DNA of 64,000 bases from Phreatobacter aquaticus. Its GTDB lineage: Bacteria; Pseudomonadota; Alphaproteobacteria; Rhizobiales; Phreatobacteraceae. The notes under the pieces were generated by a model, which was not told the DNA's origin, did not search any database, and saw only the letters and a list, made by a program, of their open reading frames with translations. The first letter of the stretch is position 1. Every line of letters starts with the position of its first letter. The translations under genes were made by a program, and so were the position numbers. The stretch is from NCBI RefSeq assembly GCF_005160265.1, contig NZ_CP039865.1, positions 1,822,828 through 1,886,827 of the forward strand, written 5' to 3'. This document shows positions 33,870 through 43,476 of the stretch, one piece after another.

Positions 33870-36080
33870 CTAGCGGAACAGGCGGTCCAGGAAGCCATTG
33901 CCGGCGGGCGGGCGGATGACATCGCCGCGATTGTCGGGTTCGGCGGGACGGCCGCCAGCGCGCCGGGCGGCCGGCGCATCGACACGCGAGAGCACCATGG
34001 GCTGGTCCAGGGCATCACCCGGGAGAATGCGCGAGGGCGCATTGAACTGGCGCCAGTTGCCGGGAAGGTCGACCACCTGCTGGCCGCGATGGGCTTCCGC
34101 CATCACCCGGTTCCAGATCTCGACAGGCAGTCCGCCGCCGGTCAGCCGCTTGGTTGGCTGGCCGTCATCATTGCCTAGCCAGACACCGGTGACATAGCGG
34201 CCGGTATAGCCGACGAACCAGGCATCGCGGAAATCCTGGCTTGTGCCGGTCTTGCCGGCCGTGGTCCATCCGGCGAGCCTGACGGTGCGCGCCGTGCCCG
34301 AGGCGACTGTCTCGTGCATCATGGCATTCATCATGCCGACATGACGCGCTTCCACCACCTGACCCGCATTCATCGGCCGCCGCTCGAACAGGGTGCGGCC
34401 ATTGGTGGTGCGGATGCGGGTGATGACATGGGGCATCACGCCGATGCCGCCATTGGCGAAGGGCGTATAGGCACCGGTCAGTTCCAGGAGATTGACCTCC
34501 GACGTTCCGAGCGCGATCGACGGATTGGCCTCCAGCCTGGAACCAATGCCGAGACGCTGCGCCACGCGCACCACGCTGCGCGGGCCGACCTCGGTGCCGA
34601 GCCTGACGGCAACCGTGTTGAGCGATGCGGCGAGCGACGTGGTCAGCGTGACTTCGCCGCGATAGTCGCGGGTATAGTTCTCGGGCCGCCATCCCGCGAT
34701 CTGCACGGGCGCATCTGTGCGGATCGTGTCAGGCGTCAGGCCGCGCTCCAGCGCCGCCAGATAGACGAAGGCCTTGAATGACGAGCCCGGCTGGCGCCTC
34801 GCGGCCGTCGCGCGGTTGAACTGGCTTTGCTGGTAGTCACGGCCACCGACGAGGGCTCTCACAGCGCCATCGGCGCCAAGGGTCACGACAGCGCCCTGAC
34901 GGACGTCGAACCGGGTGCCGCTGCGCGCCAGGGTCTCGTTCAGGGCCGTCTCCGCTGCCTGCTGGAGGGGGGCGACGATCGTCGTCTCGACCACCAGATC
35001 TGTCTCGACCTTGCCGACATAGTCGTCGATCAGGTCCATGATCCAGTCGGCGACATAGTTGATCGATCCGCTGGCGGCCGTCCGGTTGGTCCGCGCGGGA
35101 TTGGCGATGGCGCTCTTGGCGACGGTCTCGGTGATATAGCCCTGCTCGGCCATGGCGGCGAGCACCAGTTGCGAGCGCGCCTCCGCGGCTTCGGGATTGC
35201 GGGTGGGGGCCAGCCGCGACGGCGCCTTGACCAGGCCGGCAATGGTGGCCGCTTCCTGGACCGTCAGGGCGGTTGCCGGCTTGTCGTAATAGCGCCGCGC
35301 CGCGGCCTCGATGCCATAGGCGCCGGCGCCGAAATAGACGCGGTTCAGATAGAGTTCGAGGATCTGGTCCTTGGAGTAGTTGCTCTCCAGCCAGAGCGCG
35401 AGCAGCGCCTCCTGGATCTTGCGGCCCATGGTGCGGTCGGGCGTCAGGAACAGGTTCTTGGCGAGCTGCTGGGTCAGCGTCGAGCCGCCCTGCGAGACGC
35501 CGCGATTGGTGATGTTGGTGACGACGGCGCGGGCAAGACCCACCACGTCGATCCCAAAATGCGAATAGAAGCGCCGATCCTCGATGGAGATCAGGGCCTG
35601 CGGCACGTGTCTTGGCAAGCTGCGCAACTGGACGGCCGCGCCGCCCGTGTCGCCCCGATTGGCAAGTTCGGAGCCCTCCGCCGAGACGATCGCTATGTTC
35701 GGCGGCCGGGGCGGCACTTCCAGTGTGTGGGTCGGCGGCAGGCGAGCGGCATACCAGGCGACCACGCCGCCCATGATGATCAGGGCCCAGACAGAGGCTG
35801 TCAGGCCCCAGACCACGAGAGTACCAAGGATGCCGCGGCGGCGTTTGCGACGCTGACCACGCTCCTCGCGGGACGCCGGACGGGCCTTGGCCTTGCGGCC
35901 CTTGTCGCGCGGCGGCTCCTGGATCTCGTCGGGCTCGGGACGGCGGGCGCGGGTCTTCTGGGGCGTTGCGACGCGCACCGACGGCCGATCCTCGGGCATG
36001 GCGCGCAGGTCCATGCCACCGCGGCCCGTGCCAAAGCTCGGTTCGATCCGTCCGCCGTCGCCGCGCTTGCCCCGTGCCAT
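33870..36080 (-). CDS. Class A penicillin-binding protein (PBP1A family)
   Basis: A 736-residue bifunctional peptidoglycan glycosyltransferase/transpeptidase. An unusually long, basic, disordered cytoplasmic tail (residues 1-83) precedes the single membrane helix (84-111). The GT51 domain has EDRRFYSHFGID (167-178, Glu167 catalytic) and GGSTLTQQLAKN (198-209). The transpeptidase has S-S-F-K (433-436, Ser433 nucleophile), S-L-N (486-488) and K-T-G-T (610-613). The Pro/Arg-rich C-tail is likely flexible. It is adjacent on one side to glnD and on the other to a small membrane protein. Beta-lactam target by family. Confidence 0.95.
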   Translation of the reverse strand: MARGKRGDGGRIEPSFGTGRGGMDLRAMPEDRPSVRVATPQKTRARRPEPDEIQEPPRDKGRKAKARPASREERGQRRKRRRGILGTLVVWGLTASVWALIIMGGVVAWYAARLPPTHTLEVPPRPPNIAIVSAEGSELANRGDTGGAAVQLRSLPRHVPQALISIEDRRFYSHFGIDVVGLARAVVTNITNRGVSQGGSTLTQQLAKNLFLTPDRTMGRKIQEALLALWLESNYSKDQILELYLNRVYFGAGAYGIEAAARRYYDKPATALTVQEAATIAGLVKAPSRLAPTRNPEAAEARSQLVLAAMAEQGYITETVAKSAIANPARTNRTAASGSINYVADWIMDLIDDYVGKVETDLVVETTIVAPLQQAAETALNETLARSGTRFDVRQGAVVTLGADGAVRALVGGRDYQQSQFNRATAARRQPGSSFKAFVYLAALERGLTPDTIRTDAPVQIAGWRPENYTRDYRGEVTLTTSLAASLNTVAVRLGTEVGPRSVVRVAQRLGIGSRLEANPSIALGTSEVNLLELTGAYTPFANGGIGVMPHVITRIRTTNGRTLFERRPMNAGQVVEARHVGMMNAMMHETVASGTARTVRLAGWTTAGKTGTSQDFRDAWFVGYTGRYVTGVWLGNDDGQPTKRLTGGGLPVEIWNRVMAEAHRGQQVVDLPGNWRQFNAPSRILPGDALDQPMVLSRVDAPAARRAGGRPAEPDNRGDVIRPPAGNGFLDRLFR

Positions 36081-36227
36081 CGCCCTGTTGAGCCGCCAAA
36101 TTCTCTTGAACCACCCAATGAGGGGTCAAGGCGAGGTAAACAAGGCGCAATGAAGGGGCCGTTAAGGCTATCAGGCGGCGCCGCCCGATCCTCCGTCAGG
36201 GTAAATGACCGTTTACTGTGTGCCGGC

Positions 36228-39035
36228 TCAGCGATCGTCCTCGAGCACGCTGATCAGCACCTTTCGGATCGCCGCCTGCCTTTGCGCGGTCTGAATCTTC
36301 GCGCCCATCAGGTCGGTCACGTAGAACACGTCGACGGCCTTCTCGCCGAAGGTGGCGACATAGGCCGAGGCGATGTTGAGACTGTGGCGCGACAGCGCGG
36401 CGGTCAGATCGTGCAGAAGGCCGGGACGGTCGAGGCCGGAGACCTCGATCACCGTGTAGCGGTTCGACCAGGTGTTGTTGATCGCCACCTCGGTCGGAAT
36501 GCGGAAGGTCCGGGACCGCTGGCGCGATCCGGCCTTGCGGGCGACCGCGGCCACCGCTTCCCCGACCTTGATCTCACCGCGCAGCGCCTTCTCGATGCCG
36601 TCTGCGATGCGCTTGGCGCGCCGCTCCTCGTCATCGTCGCGGTCGAAGCCGCGGGTGATCGAGATCGTGTCGAGGGCGAGCCCGTCGGTCGTCGTGTAGA
36701 TTTGCGCGCCGACGATATTGGCGCCGGCGGCCGCGCAGGCCCCCGCAATGATCGATAGCAGGCGCGGATGATCCGGTGCCAGCACCGTCAGATGCGTCAC
36801 GCCCTGGCCGGGGACGAGATCGACGCGGCTCGCCAGCGAGCGCCCGGCAGCCTCGGTCTCCATCAGGAAGCGGGCATGTTCGATCTTGGTCGCGAGGTCG
36901 ACCTTGAGCCAGTAGGCCGCGTAGTGACGGCCGATATAGCTCTCCAGTGCAGGGCCTGGGAGGTCCGACAATCCCTCTGCAGCGGCCTTGCGGAACTGTT
37001 CCTGCGCGATTTCAACGCGCCTGGAGCGGTTGACCTCGGAGAAGCCGCCGGTGACCACCGGCTCCGTCTCGTAATAGAGCGTGCGCAGGAGCTGGCTCTT
37101 CCAGCCGTTCCAGACGCCGGGGCCGACCGCGATGATGTCGGCGGTGGTGAGGATCAGGAGCAGCTTCATGCGCTCGAGCGACTGCACGACGCCCGCGAAG
37201 GTCTCGATGGTCTTGCGCTCGCTGAGGTCACGCGACTGCGCGATGGTCGACATGACCAGGTGCTCCTCGACCAGCCAGGCGACGGTTTCCGTCTCCGCCT
37301 TGGTCAGCCCGAAGCGGGGGCCGAGCTTGCGCGCGATCTTGGCGCCCGCCACCGAATGGTCCTCGGGGCGGCCCTTGGCAATGTCGTGCAGGAACAGCGT
37401 GATGTAGAGCAGGTCGCGGTTGCGCGGTTGCACCGTCTGGATGAGCTCGGCCGCAAGCCCCAGGCTCGGATCGCCGCCGCGCTCGATCTGCTGAAGCGTG
37501 CCGATGCAGCGCAGCAGATGCTCGTCCACCGTGTAGTGGTGGTACATGTTGAACTGCATCATCGCGACGACGCGGCCGAATTCCGGCACGAAACGGCCGA
37601 GCAGGCCCGCTTCGTTCATCCGCCGCAGCACCACTTCCGGCGTGTTGGCCGAGGTGACGATGGCGACGAACAGTTCGTTGGCGGTGGCATCGTTGCGCAG
37701 CTTGTCGTCGACGAGCTTCAGCGAGCGGGTCAAGAGGCGCATGGCGTCTGGATGCAGCGCCAGATTGTAGCGGTCGGCGAGCGCGAAGATGCGGATGAGA
37801 TTGACCGGATCGCGCGCGAAGGCCTGATCGTCAGAGACCGTGATCCGGTCATGGTCGATCTGGAAATCGGTGCTTTCCTTGAAGCCGCGGCGCGACTTCG
37901 GCCTGAGCCTGGCGATGAAGCGGTCGAGAACGGGGGCGGGCTTCTCGTGCCGCTCCTCCAGCTCTGCGCAGAGGATGGCGGTGAGGTCGCCGACATCCTT
38001 GGCGGTCAGGAAATAGTGCTTCATGAACCGCTCGACATCGACCAGGCCGTTATGGCCGCGATAGCCGAGGCGGGGCGCGAGTTCGCGCTGGAGGTCGAAG
38101 GACAGGCGCTCCTCGGCACGTCCGGTGAGGAAGTGAAGGTGGCAGCGCACCGTCCAGAGGAACTTCTCGCAGCGGCGGAACATCTGCGCCTCGCGGCGCG
38201 TGAACACGCCCTTCTTGGCGAGCTCCTCGTCGGTCTTCACCCGGTAGGCATAGCGGGCGATCCAGAACAGCGTGTGCAGGTCGCGGAGACCGCCCTTGCC
38301 ATCCTTGACGTTGGGCTCGACCAGATAGCGCGATTGGCCGGTCTTGCGGTGGCGCTCGTCGCGCTCGGCGAGCTTGGCGGCGACGAAATCCGCGACCGTT
38401 CCCTGCACGACTTCGGCGTCGAAGCGCCGCTCCAGCTCCTTGAACAGCTTGGTGTCGCCGAGAATGTAGCGGGATTCCAGCAAAGCCGTGCGGATCGTCT
38501 GGTCGGCGCGCGCCTGTCGGATGCACTCGTCCACCGAGCGGGTGGCGTGGCCGACCTTCAGCCCCATGTCCCATAGGCAGTAGAGGATCGCCTCGGCGAC
38601 GCTCTCGCCCCAGGCCGTCTGCTTGTAGGGCAGGAGGAACAGGAGATCGATGTCGGAGCCCGGCGCCAGCATGCCCCGGCCATAGCCGCCGGTCGCGACC
38701 ACGGTCATGTGCTCGCCGGACGAGGGGTTGTCGGAGGGATAGAGCGCCTTGACGATCCAGTCATAGACGACGCGGATCACGTCATCCTGGAACAGTGACA
38801 GCGATTCCGCGCAGGACCGTCCGTCGGAATCGGCGATCAGCCGCTGCTCGGCGAGCTTGCGGGCTTCCGTCAGGCGTCGCTTGAGGATCTGGACGACTTC
38901 GGATCGGGCGTCGCGGGTGTTCCCCGCCTTGACCTTGATAGCGGCAAGCTCGCGGGCAAGGTCGGCGCGATCGGCCAGCGGCGAATGGTCGGCGATCCGT
39001 CTCGGGGCCGGCAGCGGGGAAAGAGTCGAATCCAT
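36228..39035 (-). CDS. glnD: PII uridylyltransferase/uridylyl-removing enzyme GlnD
   Basis: A 935-residue nitrogen sensor that uridylylates PII proteins when glutamine is low and deuridylylates them when high. Domains in order: nucleotidyltransferase with TGGYGRGMLAPGSDIDLLF (115-133), PII-UR linker helices, HD hydrolase domain (LFLHDIAKGRPEDHS), and two C-terminal ACT domains (the last, YTVIEVSGLDRPGLLHDLTAALS). ATG 39035 (MDSTLSPLPA) is used; 52 upstream codons in frame are noncoding in character. It is ~5.6 kb downstream of urtA's promoter end on the same strand, giving a nitrogen-related neighbourhood. Confidence 0.95.
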   Translation of the reverse strand: MDSTLSPLPAPRRIADHSPLADRADLARELAAIKVKAGNTRDARSEVVQILKRRLTEARKLAEQRLIADSDGRSCAESLSLFQDDVIRVVYDWIVKALYPSDNPSSGEHMTVVATGGYGRGMLAPGSDIDLLFLLPYKQTAWGESVAEAILYCLWDMGLKVGHATRSVDECIRQARADQTIRTALLESRYILGDTKLFKELERRFDAEVVQGTVADFVAAKLAERDERHRKTGQSRYLVEPNVKDGKGGLRDLHTLFWIARYAYRVKTDEELAKKGVFTRREAQMFRRCEKFLWTVRCHLHFLTGRAEERLSFDLQRELAPRLGYRGHNGLVDVERFMKHYFLTAKDVGDLTAILCAELEERHEKPAPVLDRFIARLRPKSRRGFKESTDFQIDHDRITVSDDQAFARDPVNLIRIFALADRYNLALHPDAMRLLTRSLKLVDDKLRNDATANELFVAIVTSANTPEVVLRRMNEAGLLGRFVPEFGRVVAMMQFNMYHHYTVDEHLLRCIGTLQQIERGGDPSLGLAAELIQTVQPRNRDLLYITLFLHDIAKGRPEDHSVAGAKIARKLGPRFGLTKAETETVAWLVEEHLVMSTIAQSRDLSERKTIETFAGVVQSLERMKLLLILTTADIIAVGPGVWNGWKSQLLRTLYYETEPVVTGGFSEVNRSRRVEIAQEQFRKAAAEGLSDLPGPALESYIGRHYAAYWLKVDLATKIEHARFLMETEAAGRSLASRVDLVPGQGVTHLTVLAPDHPRLLSIIAGACAAAGANIVGAQIYTTTDGLALDTISITRGFDRDDDEERRAKRIADGIEKALRGEIKVGEAVAAVARKAGSRQRSRTFRIPTEVAINNTWSNRYTVIEVSGLDRPGLLHDLTAALSRHSLNIASAYVATFGEKAVDVFYVTDLMGAKIQTAQRQAAIRKVLISVLEDDR

Positions 39036-39105
39036 GGTGTCTCGCGAAGCAGGCAGCGACCTTACGCGCTTCGCGGAACGCGCGCGACAGTCAACAGCGC
39101 AAGGG

Positions 39106-40707
39106 TCAGAGGCCGGCAGCTCCGCCGTCGGCGCGCGGGTCATGGGCGCCCGACAGGGTCTGGTCCGTGTGCCACGTGACGCCGCCGGCATGGCCCATCG
39201 TGTCCGAATAGGCCTCGGGGATCAGCTCTGCCTGATGGCCCATGCGCTCCAGCGCCGAGACCAGGCTCTGCTCGAAGCGGCCCTCCAGCCGAAGCCCGGT
39301 GACGGAAGAGCCCCAGGTGCGGCCGAGAAGCCAGCGGGGCCGGTCGAGCGCCTCCTCCAGCGGCACGCCGTGGCGGACGTGGCGCTCGAACACCATGGCC
39401 TGGGTCTGCGGCTGGCCCTCGCCGCCCATCGTGCCATAGGCGAACACGCGGCCGTCCTTGAGCGCGGCCAGCGCCGGATTGAGCGTGTGGAACGGCCGGC
39501 GGCCCGGCTGCAGCGGGTTCAGCGCCTTCTCGTCCAGCGCGAAGCTGGAGCCGCGGTTCTGCATCAGGAAGCCGGTCGACGGCGAGACACAGCCCGAACC
39601 GAATTCCCAATAGATCGACTGGATATAGGAGACGACGCGTCCCTCGGAATCAGCTGCGCCCATCCAGATCGTGTCGCCGGGTTGAGCGCGCTGCGGCCAG
39701 GGCAAGGCCTGGTCCATGCTGACGGCTCGCGCCTCGCGGTCGAGCACATCGGCTGCCAGATAGCCCTGCGGATGCCCTGCCAGATGGTCGAAATCGGTGA
39801 CGAACCGGTCGCGGATCATGAAGGCGCGCTTGGTGGCCTCCACCAGGCGGTGGACGAAGGCGAGGCTCTCGGGCTTCACCGGCCCATGCATCTGCTCCAG
39901 CCGATCGACGATGCCGAGGATCATCAGGGACGCCAGCCCCTGCGTCGGCGGCGGCATGTTGAACACCTGGCCGAGCGAATGGGTGAGCTGGAGTGGCTCG
40001 CGCTCCACCGCATAATAGGCCTGCAGGTCGTCGCGCGTCACCGGCGAGCCGATCGCCTCCAGGTCTTTGGCAAGTTCGCGGCCAATATCGCCGCGATAGG
40101 CATCGTTGAACCCCGTGCGGGCCAGATGGTCGAGCGAGGCTGCAAGCGCCGTCTGCTTCATCATCGTGCCGGCCGCCGGCGCCTTGCCGTCGACCAGGAA
40201 CGTGTCGGCGAATCCCGGGCAATCCTTCAGCTCGAACAGCTTGTCGATCGTCAGCCGCTCCTGCGAGGCCGAGACCGCGTAGCCGTTGCGCGCCGCCCGG
40301 ATTGCCGGTTCCAGCAGCACATGGCGCGGCAGGTTGCCACCGGCACCCTTGGCCATGGCATTGGCGAGACGCCAGCCGCCGATCGCGCCGGGAACTGTCA
40401 GGGCTGCCAGCGGTCCGCGTGTCGGGATCTCGTAGAGACCCCGGTCCCAATAGTGCCGCATGGTGGCCTGGCTGCCGGCAAAGCCGCAGGCCTCGATGCC
40501 GTGCACCTTGCCGTTCGGCTGGCGGATCAGCCAGAAGCCGTCGCCGCCGACATGGGTCATGTGGGGATAGACCGCCGCGATCGTCGCTGCCGCCGCGATC
40601 ATCGCCTCGATGGCATTGCCGCCCTCGGCAAGGATCTGGCGCCCGGCCTCGGCGGCGGCGTGATGGGGGGCTGCGACGACGCCGCGGGAATAGGGGCCTT
40701 GGGCCAT
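39106..40707 (-). CDS. Gamma-glutamyltransferase family protein (YwrD-like)
   Basis: A 533-residue Ntn-hydrolase homologous to gamma-glutamyltranspeptidase but without a signal peptide. ATG 40707 (MAQGPYSRG) follows CGGAGA, while the in-frame codon three earlier is TTG. N-terminal GGT motif GGNAIEAMIAAAATIAAVYPHMT (~30-52), then GGDGFWLI. The nucleophile Thr is likely in G-D-T-I-W-M-G-A-A-D (the small-subunit N-terminus), followed by GFGS-like Y-W-E-F-G-S-G-C and the glycine loop. Autocleavage there is predicted. YwrD-type proteins may hydrolyse other gamma-glutamyl or acyl substrates. It lies directly behind urtE (106-base gap, same strand), perhaps part of nitrogen scavenging. Confidence 0.85.
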   Translation of the reverse strand: MAQGPYSRGVVAAPHHAAAEAGRQILAEGGNAIEAMIAAAATIAAVYPHMTHVGGDGFWLIRQPNGKVHGIEACGFAGSQATMRHYWDRGLYEIPTRGPLAALTVPGAIGGWRLANAMAKGAGGNLPRHVLLEPAIRAARNGYAVSASQERLTIDKLFELKDCPGFADTFLVDGKAPAAGTMMKQTALAASLDHLARTGFNDAYRGDIGRELAKDLEAIGSPVTRDDLQAYYAVEREPLQLTHSLGQVFNMPPPTQGLASLMILGIVDRLEQMHGPVKPESLAFVHRLVEATKRAFMIRDRFVTDFDHLAGHPQGYLAADVLDREARAVSMDQALPWPQRAQPGDTIWMGAADSEGRVVSYIQSIYWEFGSGCVSPSTGFLMQNRGSSFALDEKALNPLQPGRRPFHTLNPALAALKDGRVFAYGTMGGEGQPQTQAMVFERHVRHGVPLEEALDRPRWLLGRTWGSSVTGLRLEGRFEQSLVSALERMGHQAELIPEAYSDTMGHAGGVTWHTDQTLSGAHDPRADGGAAGL

Positions 40708-40813
40708 GCGATGCAATCTCCGGTTCGCCCCGAGGATAGACCATCCGGCCGCATGGCGCGAAGCCGTTCCGTGGCCGTGAGCGATCGGACGTCAGAGGAC
40801 GCGGGAAGAGCTG

Positions 40814-41509
40814 TCAGAGCGCCATCGACTGGCCGAGCGCTTCCTTGGTCACGTCCTGCTTCGGGCCGGACAGCACGACGCGTCCGCGCTCCATCACGGC
40901 GAAGCGGTCGCCGAGTTCATGGGCGAAGTCGAGATATTGCTCGACCAGCAGGATGGCGATGTCGCCCTTGCCCCGCAGATAGAGGATGGCCCGGCCGATA
41001 TCCTTGATGATCGATGGCTGAATGCCTTCGGTGGGTTCATCCAGCACCAGCAGCCTTGGCCGCGTCACGAGCGCGCGTCCGATGGCGAGCTGCTGCTGCT
41101 GGCCGCCGGACAGATCGCCGCCGCGCCGGCCGAGCATGTCCTTGAGAACCGGAAACAGCGAGAAGATGTCGTCGGGGATCGAGCGGTCGGAGCGGCGGAG
41201 CGGTGCAAAGCCCGTCTCCAGGTTCTCCTTCACCGTCAGCAGCGGGAAGATCTCGCGGCCCTGCGGCACATAGGCAATGCCGCGGCGGGCGCGCTCGAAG
41301 GGCGGCATCCGCGTGATATCGCGCCCCTCCCACAGGATCTCGCCGCCCGAGATCGGCTGATGGCCGATGATCGCACGCATCAGCGAGGTCTTGCCGACGC
41401 CGTTGCGGCCGAGCACGCAGGTGACGGCGCCCGGCACGACCTCCAGCGACACGTCGCGCAGCGCTTGCGCCGCGCCGTAGTGGAGATCGACGTTCTTCAC
41501 CTCAAGCAT
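40814..41509 (-). CDS. urtE: Urea ABC transporter ATP-binding protein UrtE
   Basis: A 231-residue LivF-type ATPase, last gene of urtABCDE. Walker A is GRNGVGKT (34-41), the ABC signature is LSGGQQQQLAIGRALV, Walker B LLVLDEPTEGIQPSII, the last being typical of UrtE. The sequence HYGAAQALRDVSLEV is characteristic of UrtE. Three bases separate it from urtD upstream. It energises urea import together with UrtD. Confidence 0.94.
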   Translation of the reverse strand: MLEVKNVDLHYGAAQALRDVSLEVVPGAVTCVLGRNGVGKTSLMRAIIGHQPISGGEILWEGRDITRMPPFERARRGIAYVPQGREIFPLLTVKENLETGFAPLRRSDRSIPDDIFSLFPVLKDMLGRRGGDLSGGQQQQLAIGRALVTRPRLLVLDEPTEGIQPSIIKDIGRAILYLRGKGDIAILLVEQYLDFAHELGDRFAVMERGRVVLSGPKQDVTKEALGQSMAL

Positions 41510-41512
41510 AGA

Positions 41513-42322
<810 letters not shown>

Positions 42323-42333
42323 GGTGCCCTCCC

Positions 42334-43476
42334 TCACTTCGTGGCTTCGGCCGCGGCCTCGGCCGCAGGCGTCGGTGCGGCCTGCCGCGATGTCCACCAG
42401 CCGGTGAAGGTGCCGAGCACGCCCTTGGGCAGGAACAGGGTGACGAAGACGAACAGGCCGCCGAGCGCGAACAGCCAGGCCTGCGGGAAGGCGCCGGTGA
42501 ACCAGCTCTTGGCGAAGTTGACGATGCCGGCGCCGAGCGCCGCCCCCACCAGCGTGCCGCGGCCGCCGACCGCCACCCAGATGATCGTCTCGATGGAATT
42601 GGCAGGCGAGAACTCGCTCGGATTGATGATGCCGACCTGGGGCACGTAGAGCGCACCCGCCACCCCCGCCATGATCGCAGAAACCGTCCAGACGAACAGC
42701 TTGTAGTTCTCCACCCGGTAGCCGAGGAACCGGGTGCGGGCCTCCGCATCCCGGATGGCGATCAGGATTTTGCCGGCCTTCGAGGTGACGATCGCGCGGG
42801 CGGTGAGGTAGCCGAGCATCAGCGCGATGACCGAGAGCGAGAACAGGACGGCGCGGGTCGACTGCGCCTGGATGTTGAAGCCCAGGATGTCCTTGAAGTC
42901 GGTCAGGCCATTGTTGCCGCCGAAGCCCATGTCATTGCGGAAGAAGGCGAGCAGCAGCGCATAGGTCAGCGCCTGGGTGATGATCGACAGATAGACGCCG
43001 GTGACGCGTGAGCGGAAGGCGAACCAGCCGAACACGAAGGCGAGCAAGCCCGGCACCAGGCAGACCATGAGCATGGCATAGGGGAAGGACGAGAAGCCCC
43101 ACCAGGTCAGCGGCAGTTCCTTCCAGTTCAGGAACACCATGAAGTCGGGCAGGAGCGGATTGGCGTAGACGCCGCGCGGGCCGATCTGCCGCATCAGGTA
43201 CATGCCCATGGCATAGCCGCCGAGCGCGAAGAAGGCGCCATGCCCGAGCGACAGGATACCGCAATAGCCCCAGACGAGGTCGACGGCGACCGCCAGCAGG
43301 GCATAGGTCATGTACTTGCCCCACAGCCCCAGCGCCGTATTCGACACGTGGAAGAACGAGCCGGGCGTGAGCAGCAGGTTGGAGGCCGGCACGAGCACGG
43401 CGATGAGCGCCAGCAGAACCAGGAACACCCAGCCGGAACGGTCGATCTTTTCGAACAGGAAACGGCTGAGCATCAT
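42334..43476 (-). CDS. urtC: Urea ABC transporter permease UrtC
   Basis: A 380-residue LivM-type permease with about ten membrane helices. ATG 43476 overlaps the urtB stop by four bases (ATGA arrangement on the minus strand, with a second ATG at 43473). Family features: DLVWGYCGILSLGHGAFFALGG and the transmembrane EAA-like loop RDAEARTRFLGYRVENYKLF, specific to UrtC. Overlap indicates translational coupling with urtB. Confidence 0.95.
   Translation of the reverse strand: MMLSRFLFEKIDRSGWVFLVLLALIAVLVPASNLLLTPGSFFHVSNTALGLWGKYMTYALLAVAVDLVWGYCGILSLGHGAFFALGGYAMGMYLMRQIGPRGVYANPLLPDFMVFLNWKELPLTWWGFSSFPYAMLMVCLVPGLLAFVFGWFAFRSRVTGVYLSIITQALTYALLLAFFRNDMGFGGNNGLTDFKDILGFNIQAQSTRAVLFSLSVIALMLGYLTARAIVTSKAGKILIAIRDAEARTRFLGYRVENYKLFVWTVSAIMAGVAGALYVPQVGIINPSEFSPANSIETIIWVAVGGRGTLVGAALGAGIVNFAKSWFTGAFPQAWLFALGGLFVFVTLFLPKGVLGTFTGWWTSRQAAPTPAAEAAAEATK

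Noticed and set aside
36768-38576. 602-codon open frame antisense to glnD
   Set aside because: Shadow of the glnD sense frame; composition biased, no homology pattern.
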